Source of the DNA: Whitmania pigra
Taxonomy: Eukaryota > Annelida > Clitellata > Hirudinida > Haemopidae
Reading direction: 5' to 3'
Assembly (NCBI GenBank): GCA_021613335.1
Contig: JAJTWR010000305.1
Coordinates: forward strand, 1,037,501-1,101,500
Length of the DNA: 64,000 nt
Positions 14,801-26,683 of the stretch are shown one piece after another. The translations under genes were made by a program, and so were the position numbers. Each line of letters begins with the position of its first letter. Position 1 is the stretch's first letter. The notes beneath the pieces are model-generated. The model saw only the letters and a program-made list of their open reading frames with translations. It was not told where the DNA came from and did no database searches.

Positions 14801-16945
14801 AATGATGAGTGAATTGTTTTTTGCTGATAATTTATTACCATGTTCAACATTAAATAATTATCATATTTAATAATTGGTGAGTGAAAGTTGAATATTGAAA
14901 CTAAACAATGATTAACTTGAGATTGAAGATCCTTGACATTCATCTGATGATGGCCGCCTCAACGTGAGGATGATTATGATTCGATGATGGCTTCGGTGAT
15001 GATGATGATGATGATTATAGCCACTTTTTCTATACAAAAATGTCTAAAACATGCATTACGTCCAGGAGAATCCACGCACAAAGGAAATCGAAAGTTGCAC
15101 CGTTCGCGTTTCCCCGGCCATGGACGAGGAGGTTGAGGACGTCACCAACCCTAATTCGCCAGCCTACAACCACCTGCGTGTCGACTCATCACTGGAGGGA
15201 CTCATCATCAAAGGTAAATCGGAGAGACTCTCACGAATAATTAATGAGCTGCATTGATAATTAATTAGGAGCTCGTGAAACGTGCCGACGTTAATTTATT
15301 TCGCGATTCGAGGAATCGTTTTCGCACGCACGTGGCAGCGATTCTCGATTTCAACGTGGGTGGTGTATGATTTGAGCACATTGAAAGCATAGGGGGGGTC
15401 GATCTTTCTGTTGCCCTTTCTGACCGCTATGTGCATTTCATCGAACAAACAGATTGCAAGGACTTTTGAATTAAGTACACTTTCTGTTGAAAACGTAGGT
15501 CCAAGCAGAGCTAAGGACTTTGTGGAGTTATTGAAGAAGATCAACTACATACACAAGAGACCTGAGGACCTCAATAAGAAGATCTTTGTCCTTTTCTGCC
15601 ATGACGGAGAAGGAAAGAAGTCAAAAGATGATCTGGTTGTTGAGGTCTGATTGATTGATTGATTGATTGATTGACTGATTGTCTGATGATGATGAATGTT
15701 TCGTTGGAGGGGTTGATTGTTTTGTTGGAATGATTGATGATGTCATGGTGTTGATTGTTGATTTATTAAGTGCATTTTAAGACAAGTCTTGTGTGTAACT
15801 TATGCTAACTTTAATCTTGTTTGTGTGAAGTTTTAGAATGCTTACTTCTTGGAGTCTACCAACTATTTATCACCAACGGTGTCGTTGTCATTAACAACAC
15901 TTTTTAATCTCCTTGCAGCTGAACGCCATCCACTTTGAATACCCCGATGACCTCTCACAGCAGGCAGGTCACATAGGTCAAAACAAGTTCGTTCACCCCG
16001 TAGTCAACAGACCGCAGAAGGGCGACGGACTGCAGGTCGAGAAGTTCTCAGACGCAGGATCCAAGGAACAGAGTAGCAGAACAGGTGAGCAAGGTGAATT
16101 TGATTGCATGCATAATTGAGTAAATCATCTAGGCCGATGAATTAATTAATGCGACAATGGCTGCTGTTTTCTAAAGCTTGTTTATTAATTCGTCAATTTT
16201 TATTACCGTTAGTTTATTCCTTTTTATGTTTTATTACGTTACCAAGGGAACGCGAGCGTTGTGGCAACGATAACCTTGTGCGTCTGCGTGCTGATGGTCG
16301 TGATCTCGGTCGGAATGTACAGGGTCTTCTTCCACCGTCAAAAGACCGTCAAGGTCCATGTGGACAACCAGCAGGAACCCCAATGGGACAGGTCCACCAT
16401 AACCATCACTGTCAACCCCCTCGAGGTGAAGCTGTGATTATGATTATGATCGTGACTTGGGGAACATACTTGAATGTACTTCCTAAACACTGCTTTCCAG
16501 CTTTTACATCCTGATGATGCTACAATTCTGATACTGCAATGAGGATACTATGATGATGATATTACAATGATAATACTACAATGATGACATTACGATTGTG
16601 ACATTACAATGATGACATTATGATTGTGACATTACGTTCAATGATGAAAATGTAGCTAGTAATTTAATGAGTTAAATTTTAAACTTTGATTTGCAGACTG
16701 CAGCCCTGAAAGAAGAGGACCAATCAGAGAAAGAGAACAGCGACGAGAGTGCAGCCCTGGATCCGGCAGCCGAGGGTTACTTTGACGACGACGATGACAT
16801 TGGGAGTGCCCACGAGATGATGAGGGACACTGAGGAGGAGGAGGACGAAGAAGAAGGCGATGGCGAGAAGGTCAAGAAGGGCACCAAGTACAGTGACGAA
16901 GATGCTTCGAAGATCAACCACTTCGTCATGAGCGACACGGAATGA
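5894..16945 (+). CDS. CLSTN: Calsyntenin: type I membrane protein with cadherin repeats and a LamG domain
   Basis: Exons: 5894-5966, 6126-6245, 6369-6582, 6928-7136, 7444-7590, 7803-8066, about 13006-13518, 13706-14447, 14515-14785, 15066-15213, 15499-15644, 15919-16084, 16247-16425, 16697-16945. They give about 1,146 residues, against roughly 980 in mammals. In order: signal peptide (MRRLVLSLLLTLLFVIIKS), two cadherin-like repeats (IRVTDVNEFAPEW, KNTEPLNYKQRHNY), a linker ending LETCG, a LamG-like domain (FHWKLDQ-type WHWKLDQTCDNKWHHY, LTVGACWKG), a calsyntenin-specific region, one membrane segment (TITLCVCVLMVVISVGMY) and a cytoplasmic tail with STITITVNPLE and an acidic stretch. The family acts at synapses and in kinesin-1 cargo transport; both the order of domains and local motifs match it. 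Exon 7 has a weak acceptor, so its start is uncertain. The tail ends SDTE and lacks the second tryptophan-acidic motif of vertebrates. Confidence 0.93.
8102..12957 (+). repeat. 46-bp minisatellite, about 105 copies, in calsyntenin intron 6
   Basis: Nearly 4.9 kb consists of one 46-bp unit that begins gatgtgagttaggagtttga and ends gtccgtgattgtt. Most copies are identical. I saw only a handful of variants: a 7-bp duplication near 8667, gtgtgt near 8873, a scrambled unit at 10221-10268, and small indels near 10597, 11310, 11436, 11812 and 12498. The period is not a multiple of three and all frames contain stops, so it is not coding. It begins about 35 bases after the predicted exon 6 donor and ends 14 bases before an unused acceptor-like ttgttgcag. 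Every unit contains tgtgagtt, which resembles a 5' splice site. Confidence 0.97.
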
Positions 16946-19900
16946 GCGTCCGCTCTTCGGTGGTGGTTCAGGTTGGCCACGTTGGTTCGCCACAAGTTGT
17001 GACAATCTGTCTGTTATTGTCGTTGTCATTTTGTCTCATTTGATTAGCACTCACTAACTCTCTTTCTCTCTCTCAATCTGGTGATTGGTTTCTGTTTTAT
17101 ATTCTGGAATTTCCACTGCCGAGACTTTGAGGCGAGTACCACGAATGCCGATGATCTGGAGGAAAGAAGTGGTGTCAGAGTTTATTTAGCAGTTGATTGG
17201 TTGCTAATCGACCAATAGCTGTGCTTGGATTATTAACTGTGAATAGAAGGGTTGAAGAGTATTGAGGAGATCAAGATCTGGTTGATTGATTGATGAGGTT
17301 GATAAAACTATTAATGTTGAAAATTTTCGAGGCACTTCTGACCAGTCCAACCCAATTGTTTTCAAATTGTAATTTCAATTTTTCTGGATTCGCTTCCATC
17401 TCATTTAACCGTTGAATGTAGTTTTGTTGTTTTCCGCTTAGAAATTCGTTCGCTGATTCTCTCTCCGTTGTTATCCTGCGCGAGTTTACGTTAGCGATTC
17501 TATTTAGAAACGACGTCCGATGCTTTTATGCCTAATTATTCCATCAGCCCGAGCTTATTGGCCGTCACAGGTATAAACATTGTCGTCCGCAATTTTGATT
17601 GGTTCGTTCGTTCCCATTCATTCCCCTATATTTTGCTTTCTGCGGTCGTTAAGTTTTAAGTTATTAGTTTTTAAGCTTCTCGCTTCGAGCACTGCTTTCT
17701 TTGTCATTATTTAACCAATCGTAGAAGTCGATTGCCATTTATTCTTTAATGATTGGTCGTTCATCCGATTACAATTTCCAATAGGCTTTTTAGTTGCTGC
17801 AGTTGTTATGGTCATAGAATGACATAGATTTTATTATAGATTGATTTGCTGAGCATTTCTGACTGTGGAATTGTTAGGTTGGCCTGGCCTGTTTTATGTC
17901 AATATTATGTCTAATAATAATTATTAAGGGTTTTATTTGTGCATAAATAATGTTTTTAAAAGATGGACGTCAATTTATTTAATAATTGGCACTTTTTAAT
18001 GTTCAAACTCAATTACCCACTTGTTGGACGTTTACGTATTTAATCTGATTTCCTTTGTGAGTTCTTTCGCCCGACTTATGTGAGTTTCTGCAGCATCTTT
18101 CGAAAGGCAAAAATTGATCTTCATCTGAGCTTGTGATTGTGGGAGGCATTTTTATATGGCAATCATTCGTGATCAGTTTTGATTTCGTCTCAAATTTATT
18201 TAGCTCTTATTTTTTGATTGGTTGCAAATTTCCTATCATCTGAAAACAAAGCAGTTACTTCTAAATGATTTAATCGTGGCTACAATTGAGCGAAGTTGAG
18301 AGGTTTCATTGAGTTGATTTTTCATATTTAATACAGCATCGAGTGTTTCATTCGGTGACCTCTCTAGATTGCCAGAGAACTGTGCCGGGTGTATCCGTTG
18401 GCTTTCTTGCCCGTTGGAAATTTTGAATGTGAAGGACCGGCCGTATCGCAATAGAATCATCAATGTGACAATTGGACGTTTAGCTTTAAAGGTCTCTGAC
18501 TTTCCCTTGTTGTTCTGCAACATTTATTTAAACATGAGGTTTTTTAATCAATTTGAATTGATTTGTCTACCTTGCACGATGAGGATGGGAGTTCATCTTA
18601 ACGACATCGTCTCGTTTGCATTTCCGATTCTCACCATCTCCATCACATTAACTTCTTTTTTTTATTAAATGTTGTGAGTCTTTCATAATCCGAAGCTGTT
18701 CTCCTTTGTCGACGATCGATTTCTAAAAGAAATGAGAAAATGTTTTGCGGTCATGTCCAGGATTCGAGATCTTTTTTTATTTTAACGGATGATCTTCGTT
18801 ATACACCGGGTCCAAGAATATATATGATCATGGTTTCAGCTTTTCCAACCTCTAAATGTTGAGGTCAGCCTAGGTTGACCTGCAGGTCATCTAATGCTTC
18901 ATACTTCTTGCACGCTTCTGGTGATGAGTCTGCTCTTGTTCAACGTCTTCTGATGTTTCACCAGTGGTCATACAAAAATTGTGGTTCTCAATTGTTTAGT
19001 TTGGTTATTTTCGTTATTTTAGCATTAAACGAGTTTTATCAGACAATCAATTGTCAATGGTGGAGCAGAGTTTATTTCCTTCTTTGTTTTTTTTTGTTCT
19101 GTTTTTTAATTGATTCGAGTAATGCTTTTCATTTCACATTCCTGAATTTTGTTTTTGACTGTCATGTCTGGATTCTTTCTAAATGCCGTACGCTGCCAAC
19201 TAATGGGAAAATGTTGCTTAATCGTACAATCGCGGGCCCTATCGTCGACTTTCTGTAACGTGGCTATGGACCCAACAACCATGGAATAAATATATATTTT
19301 GATGCTTTCATTGCTTCGGGACTTAAGATCTTTGATCTAGAGTTCAAGATTTTTGACATTTAAGAGTAGGCTGGTGTGACGTCAGGTTGAGTGATTAATA
19401 ATCTGGCTTAAGGGTCAATCGGGTACGTGGTTGATTCAATGCTGCGGAGTAGCAATGCTATTGGAGTGATGTGGTAGATCCACTATGGGAGAACCCAATG
19501 GGTTTTATGAGCGCAGGGCGATTTAATCACATTTACATAGTAAGGAAACATTGTCTAGTCGTTACCAGTTTAGATATGTAAATTGTAATATTAATTTTCA
19601 TTTTGTGTTTATTTTATTGGGACATTTTCTCTCTGGAATTTTACAAGGGCTCCATTGCACAACAGCACCTACCTATTAAGGCCTCTCCTCTCGATTGGTT
19701 ATTATCACTCTCTTCTTTGCATTAATCCGTAGGCTTCGATATGTAGGCCAAACGATAAAAATGCTATTGTTATAGCTAGATGACGTCTCTGTTTTAGCTA
19801 TTAAAATTATTTATAACTTAACGTAGTCGACATAATAGTCGACAGCATATGCACGGTTAGCTCGGGAGACGCAAAGCCAAAGTCTTCAGCGCTCTTGTGT
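16946..19900 (+). other. Calsyntenin 3' flank, probably a long 3' UTR
   Basis: About 3 kb after the calsyntenin stop holds no convincing exon. Open frames at 18236-18523, 18369-18668 and 18875-19258 have no recognisable family, no good splice sites and T-rich composition. An AATAAA-like aataaata at about 19285 could end the transcript. No repeat family or RNA gene was recognised here. Confidence 0.4.
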
Positions 19901-19936
19901 ACAGGTATGTGAGAAGAGTTTGCACTGGCTAATGCC

Positions 19937-19945
19937 TATAAATTA
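19937..19945 (+). promoter_or_regulatory. TATA box of the two-domain lectin gene
   Basis: TATAAATTA lies about 130 bases before the ATG. An acceptor-like tctatttttag at about 20007 suggests a short non-coding first exon. The minus-strand lectin genes have similar TATA motifs at the same relative place. Confidence 0.5.
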
Positions 19946-20064
19946 TACCGAATTAAAGAGTAGACAACTTTGCTTAATTGCATTCGTTTTTTTCTTCTAT
20001 TTTTAGGAAGGTTTATCGAAGTTATCTGCCTGAGAAAGTTTCTTGTTTTTGAATTAAACTGAAA

Positions 20065-20810
20065 ATGGTGACTCCAGTAAGTGATTTCTTGTATTTCGTT
20101 TGCACCAGTTTATGAAATACTTACGAATTTATTACAGCCTTCATTAATTAGTTAGTCAATGGAAAAGGAACTAAATTCAGATTAATCGGGACATGAGAAA
20201 GCATCTGAAGTTATTTCATTAAGTTTCCATTTTCTTTAACTTCAGTACCAGTATGTATGCATCAGGAGTAAGCTCAGTGGTCATTGCTTAGATGTTTCTG
20301 GCCAGAGTTCAGCTCCAGGTACGAAAGTTATATGCTGGGAAAAGAATGGACAGAAGAACCAGCAGTGGTATTTTGATGCTGCAAGTTCAACCATCAAGTC
20401 TGTGCTCAATGAGTTCTGCCTTGATTACAACCCCGGTTAGAGAGCCGTGATTGGGTGATTGATAGTTATGCCACTGTGGTACCGGTGATGATGATGATCG
20501 ATAATGATTAGAAAAGCTTTTTCTCAAACGACGAAGCTCTTGTTTCTTTGCTTTTGAGATCACTTTAATCATCATAGTAAATGCAACATCATTGTCATCA
20601 TTATCATCATCATAACCTCTATCCACTCAGGCATCAATTCCCTGGTGATCAACCCATTCAACCCAAGCAGTGAGTGGCAGAAGTGGGAGATTGCTCAGAA
20701 CACCATCAGGAACAAGAGCAACCCCTCTCAAGTTGCTGATGTCCTCCGTGAGTTGGTTACAAGGTTGATGATGGTGATGATGATGATGGTGATGATGATG
20801 ATGGTGGTGG

Positions 20811-20854
<44 letters not shown>

Positions 20855-21305
20855 GTGGTGATGGTAATGATGATGATGATGATGATGTCAATAATAATGT
20901 ATTAACAAGGTATTCTGGGTAGTAGACCAAAGGCGATGACTATTTGTAAATTGGCAGAGGATTCTACGAAGAAGTGCAAAATGCTGACTAGAATTAGATG
21001 GTATTAATAACAACCGAGTCACACAACGAAAAGATTAGCTGACTCACAGTTATGATGATAGTTTTAATTGAGGAAGAACAGATGCCGTGTTATGAATAAC
21101 CACTCACGTGGTTGTGATCATGTGATCATGTGAGATGTGAGATGTGAGATGATCTTATTAAAGTAAGCAGAAACGTGTTACTGGCATTTAATATATTTAC
21201 TTGGTATTGGTGTATTTACTGCTGTCTGCTTTCTAGATCGTTTTTATGTCATTATGATAGTGGTGATGATGATAATGATGGTTACTATTACTATTGTTAT
21301 TGTTG

Positions 21306-21352
<47 letters not shown>

Positions 21353-23003
21353 GTTATTGTTGTTATTATTATTATTATTATTGTTATTGTTATTATTATT
21401 ATTATATAATTACAGCATATTATGTCATGATATTGTAATATAATAATAATAATATTAAGTTTTAGTGTTTTAACTCTTAAGTGTTTCATTATAAATTTAA
21501 TAAACATAGGAAGATAGAATTATCATTCCCATCATCATCATCATCATTGTAATCGCCACCTTTATCGACTACGTGATCAAAACCATATTTAACATCTTTA
21601 CCATCATTTACTATCTTCGACAGAGGGCAACACACAGCTCGGAGCTCAGGTTGGATTGTCGCAGTTCCACGGGAATTCCAACCAGTTGTGGGACTTTGAT
21701 GTAGCTGGGGGTTCAGCACCTGGTGGAGGTTGATTGACCAGTCGATTGATTGAAATCAGTTTTTTCAAGCATGTCGTCGTCGTGGGGATTTTCTTTTTTA
21801 TGTTTTTTTAATGGAATTTAAGTTCACTAGCTTCATAATCTCCGAACGACTATGCAGACTAGTTTTAAAAATCTTTAGCTACAATAATAAGCATGAATGA
21901 TTATGAATAATAATAATAAGAAGAGGAAGAAGAAAATAGTAATAATGATAATAATAGTAATAGATAATAATAATAATGGGAAGGTACTAACTGAAGTTGC
22001 ATGGATTGATCCTGACTTAGCTTTTATTCTTCTGACAGCTGCTTACGTTGCACAAGGAGGTGTTTTGCAGGCTCCTCCTGGAAGCATGAGTCTGCCTCAG
22101 ATGCAGTGGCAAAAGTTGGTCGATGTCTTAATTGACTTCAAATCGTATCTCAATCATCTGATTGATTAACTGATTGATTGATTGATTGATTGATTGACTG
22201 ATTGATTGGTTAAAGGAAGGAGTTCATGATCAAGTCTATCATGGACAGCAAAGTGGTTGACATTAAGGGTAACAGCCCGGCTCCCGGTACCCCCATTTGC
22301 ATGTACAACATCAACAAGCAGAAGAATCAACTTTGGTACCTGGACCAGAGCGGTTTCATCAGATCTTCTCTCAATGACTTTGTCTTCCATGGCGACGGTA
22401 ATCACGACCACTTTTTTTTGCGGTGCTTGTTGCAGTTAATCGATGTCAGGTGATTTAAGCTGGATATTTCATTTAGCAGCATGAATTGTAATTGTAATTG
22501 TAACTTCATTTATATAGCGCCATATGCCTATCGTCAGAGGTGCTTCTTGTAACCATTTATATAGCGCTTCCTTCCCAGGGGCGCTGGCGGCAGTGCAGGC
22601 TGGGTTTCGAACACGACACATTACGACTGTTACCATTACCTACATGAAGGTAGTAATATCTGGAGTAATGATGCATCTTCACTGCATCTCTTCTGTAAGG
22701 CATTTGTAGCAATGCCAGCTAGATAACCGTATTTTGATCGTGTGAGCGAGTGAGAGAAAGCTACGTTGATTTGAGATAGGCAATCAACTTGAGTCTTGTT
22801 TTCCAGAAATGGGGCACAGCCTGAAGATGGTTCCCTTCTCCAGCAACCCTAAGCACCAGTGGCGTGTCGAAGGAGACAAGATAATGAATGGGGTGGGCCA
22901 GTGTCTGGACATAAGGGGAGGAAAGTGTTCCAATGGGTCGGAGCTCTGTGCTTATACTTTCAAGAACAAGGAAAACCAACGCTGGATCATCCAGTATCTG
23001 TGA
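20065..23003 (+). CDS. Two-domain beta-trefoil (ricin-B-type) lectin, lectin A
   Basis: Exons: 20065-20076, 20246-20435, 20631-20747, 21624-21728, 22039-22114, 22216-22397, 22807-23003. Total 879 coding bases, 292 residues, with consistent phases. There are two beta-trefoil repeats. The first (exons 2-4) shows SKLSGHCLDVSG, KNQQWYFD, SEWQKW and SNQLWDFD; the second (exons 6-7) shows DSKVVDIKG, KNQLWYLD, KHQWRV, GQCLDI and ENQRWIIQY. The QxW motifs are the structural signature of this fold, and such domains usually bind galactose-type sugars. No signal peptide is visible (MVTP before the first exon junction), so a cytosolic or non-classically secreted lectin is likely. The exon 5 donor (AA|GTTGGT) is weak but required by phase. 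The second domain shares its intron position with the four minus-strand lectins. Confidence 0.85.
20765..20887. repeat. (GAT)n microsatellite in lectin A intron 3
   Basis: About 120 bases of gatgatgat with a few gtg interruptions, just downstream of the exon 3 donor. Confidence 0.95.
21295..21405. repeat. (ATT)n microsatellite in lectin A intron 3
   Basis: About 110 bases of ATT units with occasional ttg. Open frames on both strands over it are repeat-derived. Confidence 0.95.
22484..22645 (-). mobile_element. tRNA-derived SINE, 5'-truncated, in lectin A intron 6
   Basis: This matches the body and tail of the SINE at 33945-34143, including the B-box region gtgttcgaaaccc. It lacks the A-box head, as expected from incomplete reverse transcription. 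The attaca-type tail ends at about 22484. Confidence 0.75.
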
Positions 23004-23867
23004 AGGTGAAGAGATGGATGGGCAGGAGAATTGATGGATGATTGACATTTAATTATGGTGTTGGCATTTAATTTCATTTGTTTTGGTTTTAGATGAGGAA
23101 CAAACCGAGAGATCTCTGAAAATTATACGCTTAAAGTTGCTTTTGACCGTATTGCTTCACTCGGCTTAACCTCCACGTTAATCATGCCAGTTTTACATTA
23201 TGCATAGAGATTATTTTTAGTTAGAGGCTTTAGCTGTTTTTGTTTGGTTACTGAAAATATCATAATCATTCACTATCTTGTTTCATTTAAATCATGTTTT
23301 TTTCTTTATTTTCTCACATTTGGAAAAAGAAATGGTAAGATTTTATCTTAGATTATGCTATGAAGAATTGATGATTGCCCATGTTTAATTTTTGCATAAC
23401 TGTATGGACCAACCGCATTTATGGATATTCTAGTACTTAGATGGCTTTTATATTTCTGCTTTATGAATTTTGGCTTTTATCATCAACCAAGGACATGTGC
23501 TTTTTATGAGTCTCAAAACTGTTGTTGCCTGTTGTTACTGTGATTTTCCATCCTCAAAATTCTATTTATTACATATTTTGTCATCACTGAAAATGGAAAA
23601 CTTGTTTGAAGTTGTGCTTTGACAAATTTTTTTATAAAGTTATTTACATTCTATGCATGTTTCTGATTTTTATATTTTTTTGAAATTTTGTCATCTGAGA
23701 AGAATTTTCTCGATCTTCTCAGCCTTATCGAAATCCGTCCAGAAGATGAGGAACGGCAGGAGCACTGTCGTCATTCAAGATTTAATTTGTTGGCACTTTT
23801 AGTGGACTGGTTGCCTTAGATTAGGATTTGCACCTATTGATGTTGTTGTTGGCCTTACATTTTTCAG

Positions 23868-23873
23868 AATAAA
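23868..23873 (+). terminator. Polyadenylation signal of lectin A
   Basis: AATAAA about 865 bases after the lectin A stop, in a T-rich 3' UTR. The same 3' UTR stretch is duplicated at about 26150-26420, where it no longer follows a plus-strand gene. Confidence 0.5.
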
Positions 23874-24385
23874 ATCGGATTAGTGCTTTAAGTTTGGTAG
23901 TGGTTTTTTTAATTAGTTAATTTTATTCGATTTGTTCTTGTTTTGGGTTTTTGGATAGATGCCGATCAATCGTCTGGTCGTCTGCGTGGGTTGTTTTTAC
24001 GCTCGCGCAATTAGACTCGACCGACGGCTCAAGATTCGTCCGGGATGGGACCAAGTGGTTCGAATTTATTTTTCAGGTGGTTACTCTATACACAATATTC
24101 TCGATGTCAAGATTTTTTCATCTCTAATGTTTTTCGTGGGTAGGTTTAGCTGATATATCGCGATTTCGTGAAGAGCTGTTCGTGCTTTCAATGTAGCTTT
24201 GATGTGCATATAATTAATTTGTTGACGTTGTAGTCGGGGTTAGTTAGATAAAACTATCTTTCTGTCTTGTAAAGTTTTTTGTTTCAAGCGTTAATCACGT
24301 TGTAAGTCTATTATTTCTGAAAGCAATATGGGTATAGATTGGTCAGAAAAGCTAGTTCAAGAGCATATCTTCAACTATCTGAAGC

Positions 24386-25268
24386 CTATGCGTACTGAAT
24401 GGTCCATTTTTGGTTCTCACCGCCATTCCACTTGTATGCGCAAAGTTCTGCTTTATTGTATTTGCTGGCTCCCCTGATATCCAGGTACTGTCCGACTCCA
24501 TTGATAATTCTTTCTCCGTCTATTCTCCATTTCGATCTTGGGTCATTTGATGCAGAAGTCTTCAGTGGCTGTCCCTCTTCTGTTGGTTGAAAAAAGACAC
24601 AAGCAATAGTAAAAAAAATAATAGTTCATTCACAGTTAAGGGCAAGTTCCATGTTTGTGATTTTTTTCTGAAGGTATTATTAACAACATTAAATATATCA
24701 CACAAAAGCTATTCAATCCAAAATTTAATTTCTTGAAACTTACTCTCAGCAAACATGGTCATTTGGTTAAGAAAGGACTTGATGTAGCCCTCAGAGTCAA
24801 CGTACCACAGTTGATTGGCATTATTATCAGCCTTCCTGTCATACATGATGACCTTTGTGCCCTGTGCTGTCTTGCAATTTTTTATGTCAAGCACCTTTCC
24901 ATTCATCTTGCTCACAATCATGAAAGTTTTTGGAGGTGCGTTGTTAAAGTTAGATTTAAATCGAGACTGCAACCTTGATAGAAAAGACAAGTTTTAATCA
25001 TAAGTATTATAATTGCAAGTAACTGGTGCTTTTGTTTATGTAACTTAATAAGTCACAATGAGCTCTTTAGTGGGAAATGTAATGTGTTGGCATCCACTAA
25101 TATCATTTTCACCAACACGTGCATTGCTCTATTTGCCGGCTTTATTGTAACAATTCTTAGATATTTAAAAGAATGAGAAATTACACGAGGAAAATGAGCA
25201 AATGTTTTGGCAAAAGATGCTTACTCCTCCATGTCAGCAAGAAATTCTTCGTCAGATGAGGATGACAT
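24386..25268 (-). CDS. Single beta-trefoil lectin, lectin B
   Basis: Exons in transcript order: 25225-25268, 24744-24973, 24386-24579, giving 155 residues. The N-terminus is short, serine-rich and acidic (MSSSSDEEFLADMEE). One trefoil follows, with SKMNGKVLDIKNC, NANQLWYVD, SKWRIDGERI, GQYLDIRG and ENQKWTIQYA. It has no signal peptide. The junction phases (2, then 1) and exon lengths (44, 230, 194) nearly equal those of lectin C, its closest paralogue. A TATA box and an untranslated first exon (donor at 25603) lie upstream. The domain assignment is firm from the QxW repeats; the ligand is not known. Sugar binding is inferred from the fold. Confidence 0.88.
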
Positions 25269-25687
25269 TCTTCTGGAAAGGTTATAAAAAGTTATAAATA
25301 GTTAGTTGTTCATTGTCTTGTTTGTTTGGATTAATAATTCAAGACTTAGATAACGAAATAGGTGTGCAATGAATCATTTGTGGAGGTAGACAAATTGTAA
25401 TTTATTAAATGAAATAATTAATGTGAACAAGATGTCGACAGCAATTCCTAATTGTTACTCTGGTCTGGTATCCTGCACGAAAAGCTTGACAGGTGGTAAT
25501 AAAATATCAGTTTGCAAATTACAACGGTAAACAATCTAACAGAGAATGTATCAGAAGACGTCGTTTTCAAAATTAAGTGTTTAATTCATAAATTTAATCT
25601 TACCTTGTTGTTGTTATGTCGTACAGTTCGATATACAAACGATCAATTACGATTCGCCCGACCTCACGAAAATAATCATAATAATGT

Positions 25688-25696
25688 CTATTTATA
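25688..25696 (-). promoter_or_regulatory. TATA box of lectin B
   Basis: On the minus strand this reads TATAAATAG, a near-perfect TATA box. It sits about 85 bases upstream of a gtaaga donor that would end an untranslated first exon at about 25604. Confidence 0.6.
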
Positions 25697-26149
25697 CACT
25701 TATTCGGCAGCGTGTAGGCCTAACTGGCACTTTGATGAGTAAGTCCTGTATCACGCAGGATGTCATAGAGAAATTTCATTGAAACAATGAAGTCTCTAAT
25801 CATAAAGGGAATCGTCCTGGGTCATTCAGATTCAATAAAACCTAATTTGGAGATTATGTTACTATTGGTACGTTACCCTATTGGAGTGCTCTAGAGCTAG
25901 GTGCTATTAACATTTGGCAGCCTTTTGGGGAAGGATGCTTATTTTTAGTATTATCCAATAGGAATTATTCGCTCATTTACTGGCTATATCTGATTAATTG
26001 GGCTTAAAAAAAAGATTATTATTATTATTATTATTTGAGATTTCTCACCGGGTTTATTTTCCCAAAGTCAATCCGAGACAATTAGTCAAAAACAAAACAC
26101 GTTAGAAAATTTTTGAAGTTCCCCATCTGATGACATTTAGTTTCGTTCG

Positions 26150-26640
26150 TTATGGCTTTAGATGAGGAACCACCCAAAAGACCTCTGAAAGTTTCCTGAT
26201 ATGTTTAAAAGTTGCTTTAGACCGTTTTACATTGCAAGTTTAACATTATGCATAAAGGTTATTTTGAGTTAGAGGCTTAAGCTGTTTTTGTTTTGTAGCT
26301 GAAAATATTATAATCATTCACTCTTGTCTTAGATTAGGATTTGCACTTGTTGTTGGCTTTACATTTATCAGAATAAAAATCCTATTAGTGCTTTAGGTTT
26401 TTGGTAGAGGGTTTTTTAGTTAACTAATTTTATTCACCATGTCCACGTTTTTGGATTTGTGGATAGTCTGTCGCCTTGTCGTCTGCTGTCGTGGGCTGTT
26501 TTTAAGCTCCCGCGATTAGTCTCGACCGAATCAAAATTCGTTTAGACCAAGTGGTTTGAATTTACTGTTAAAATATGCACTCCACATATAATATTCTCTG
26601 TTTTAAAACTGTTTCATCTTAATATTTTTTCTGGGTAGGT
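26150..26640. repeat. Duplicated fragment of the lectin A 3' region
   Basis: This stretch repeats, with deletions, the 3' UTR and flank of lectin A (about 23090-24150). Shared landmarks in order are gatgaggaac, cattatgcata, gttagaggctt, ataatcattcact, ttaggatttgcac, cagaataaaa and the segment reading gtctgct or ctgcgt followed by gtgggttgttttt or gtgggctgttttt. It continues beyond the Tc1-like insertion at about 27603, where it matches about 24180-24350, and then into lectin C, which parallels lectin B. The block is therefore a segmental duplication, not an independent gene. Confidence 0.75.
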
Positions 26641-26683
26641 TTTAGATCTCGGCTCTGCGAGGAGCAGCTCGAGCAAAAAGATA

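Noticed and set aside
18236..19258. Three open frames after calsyntenin
   Set aside because: No family resemblance, start context or splice sites. They are most simply explained as 3' UTR.
20645..21507. Methionine-, tyrosine- and isoleucine-rich open frames
   Set aside because: They are microsatellite translations inside lectin A intron 3.
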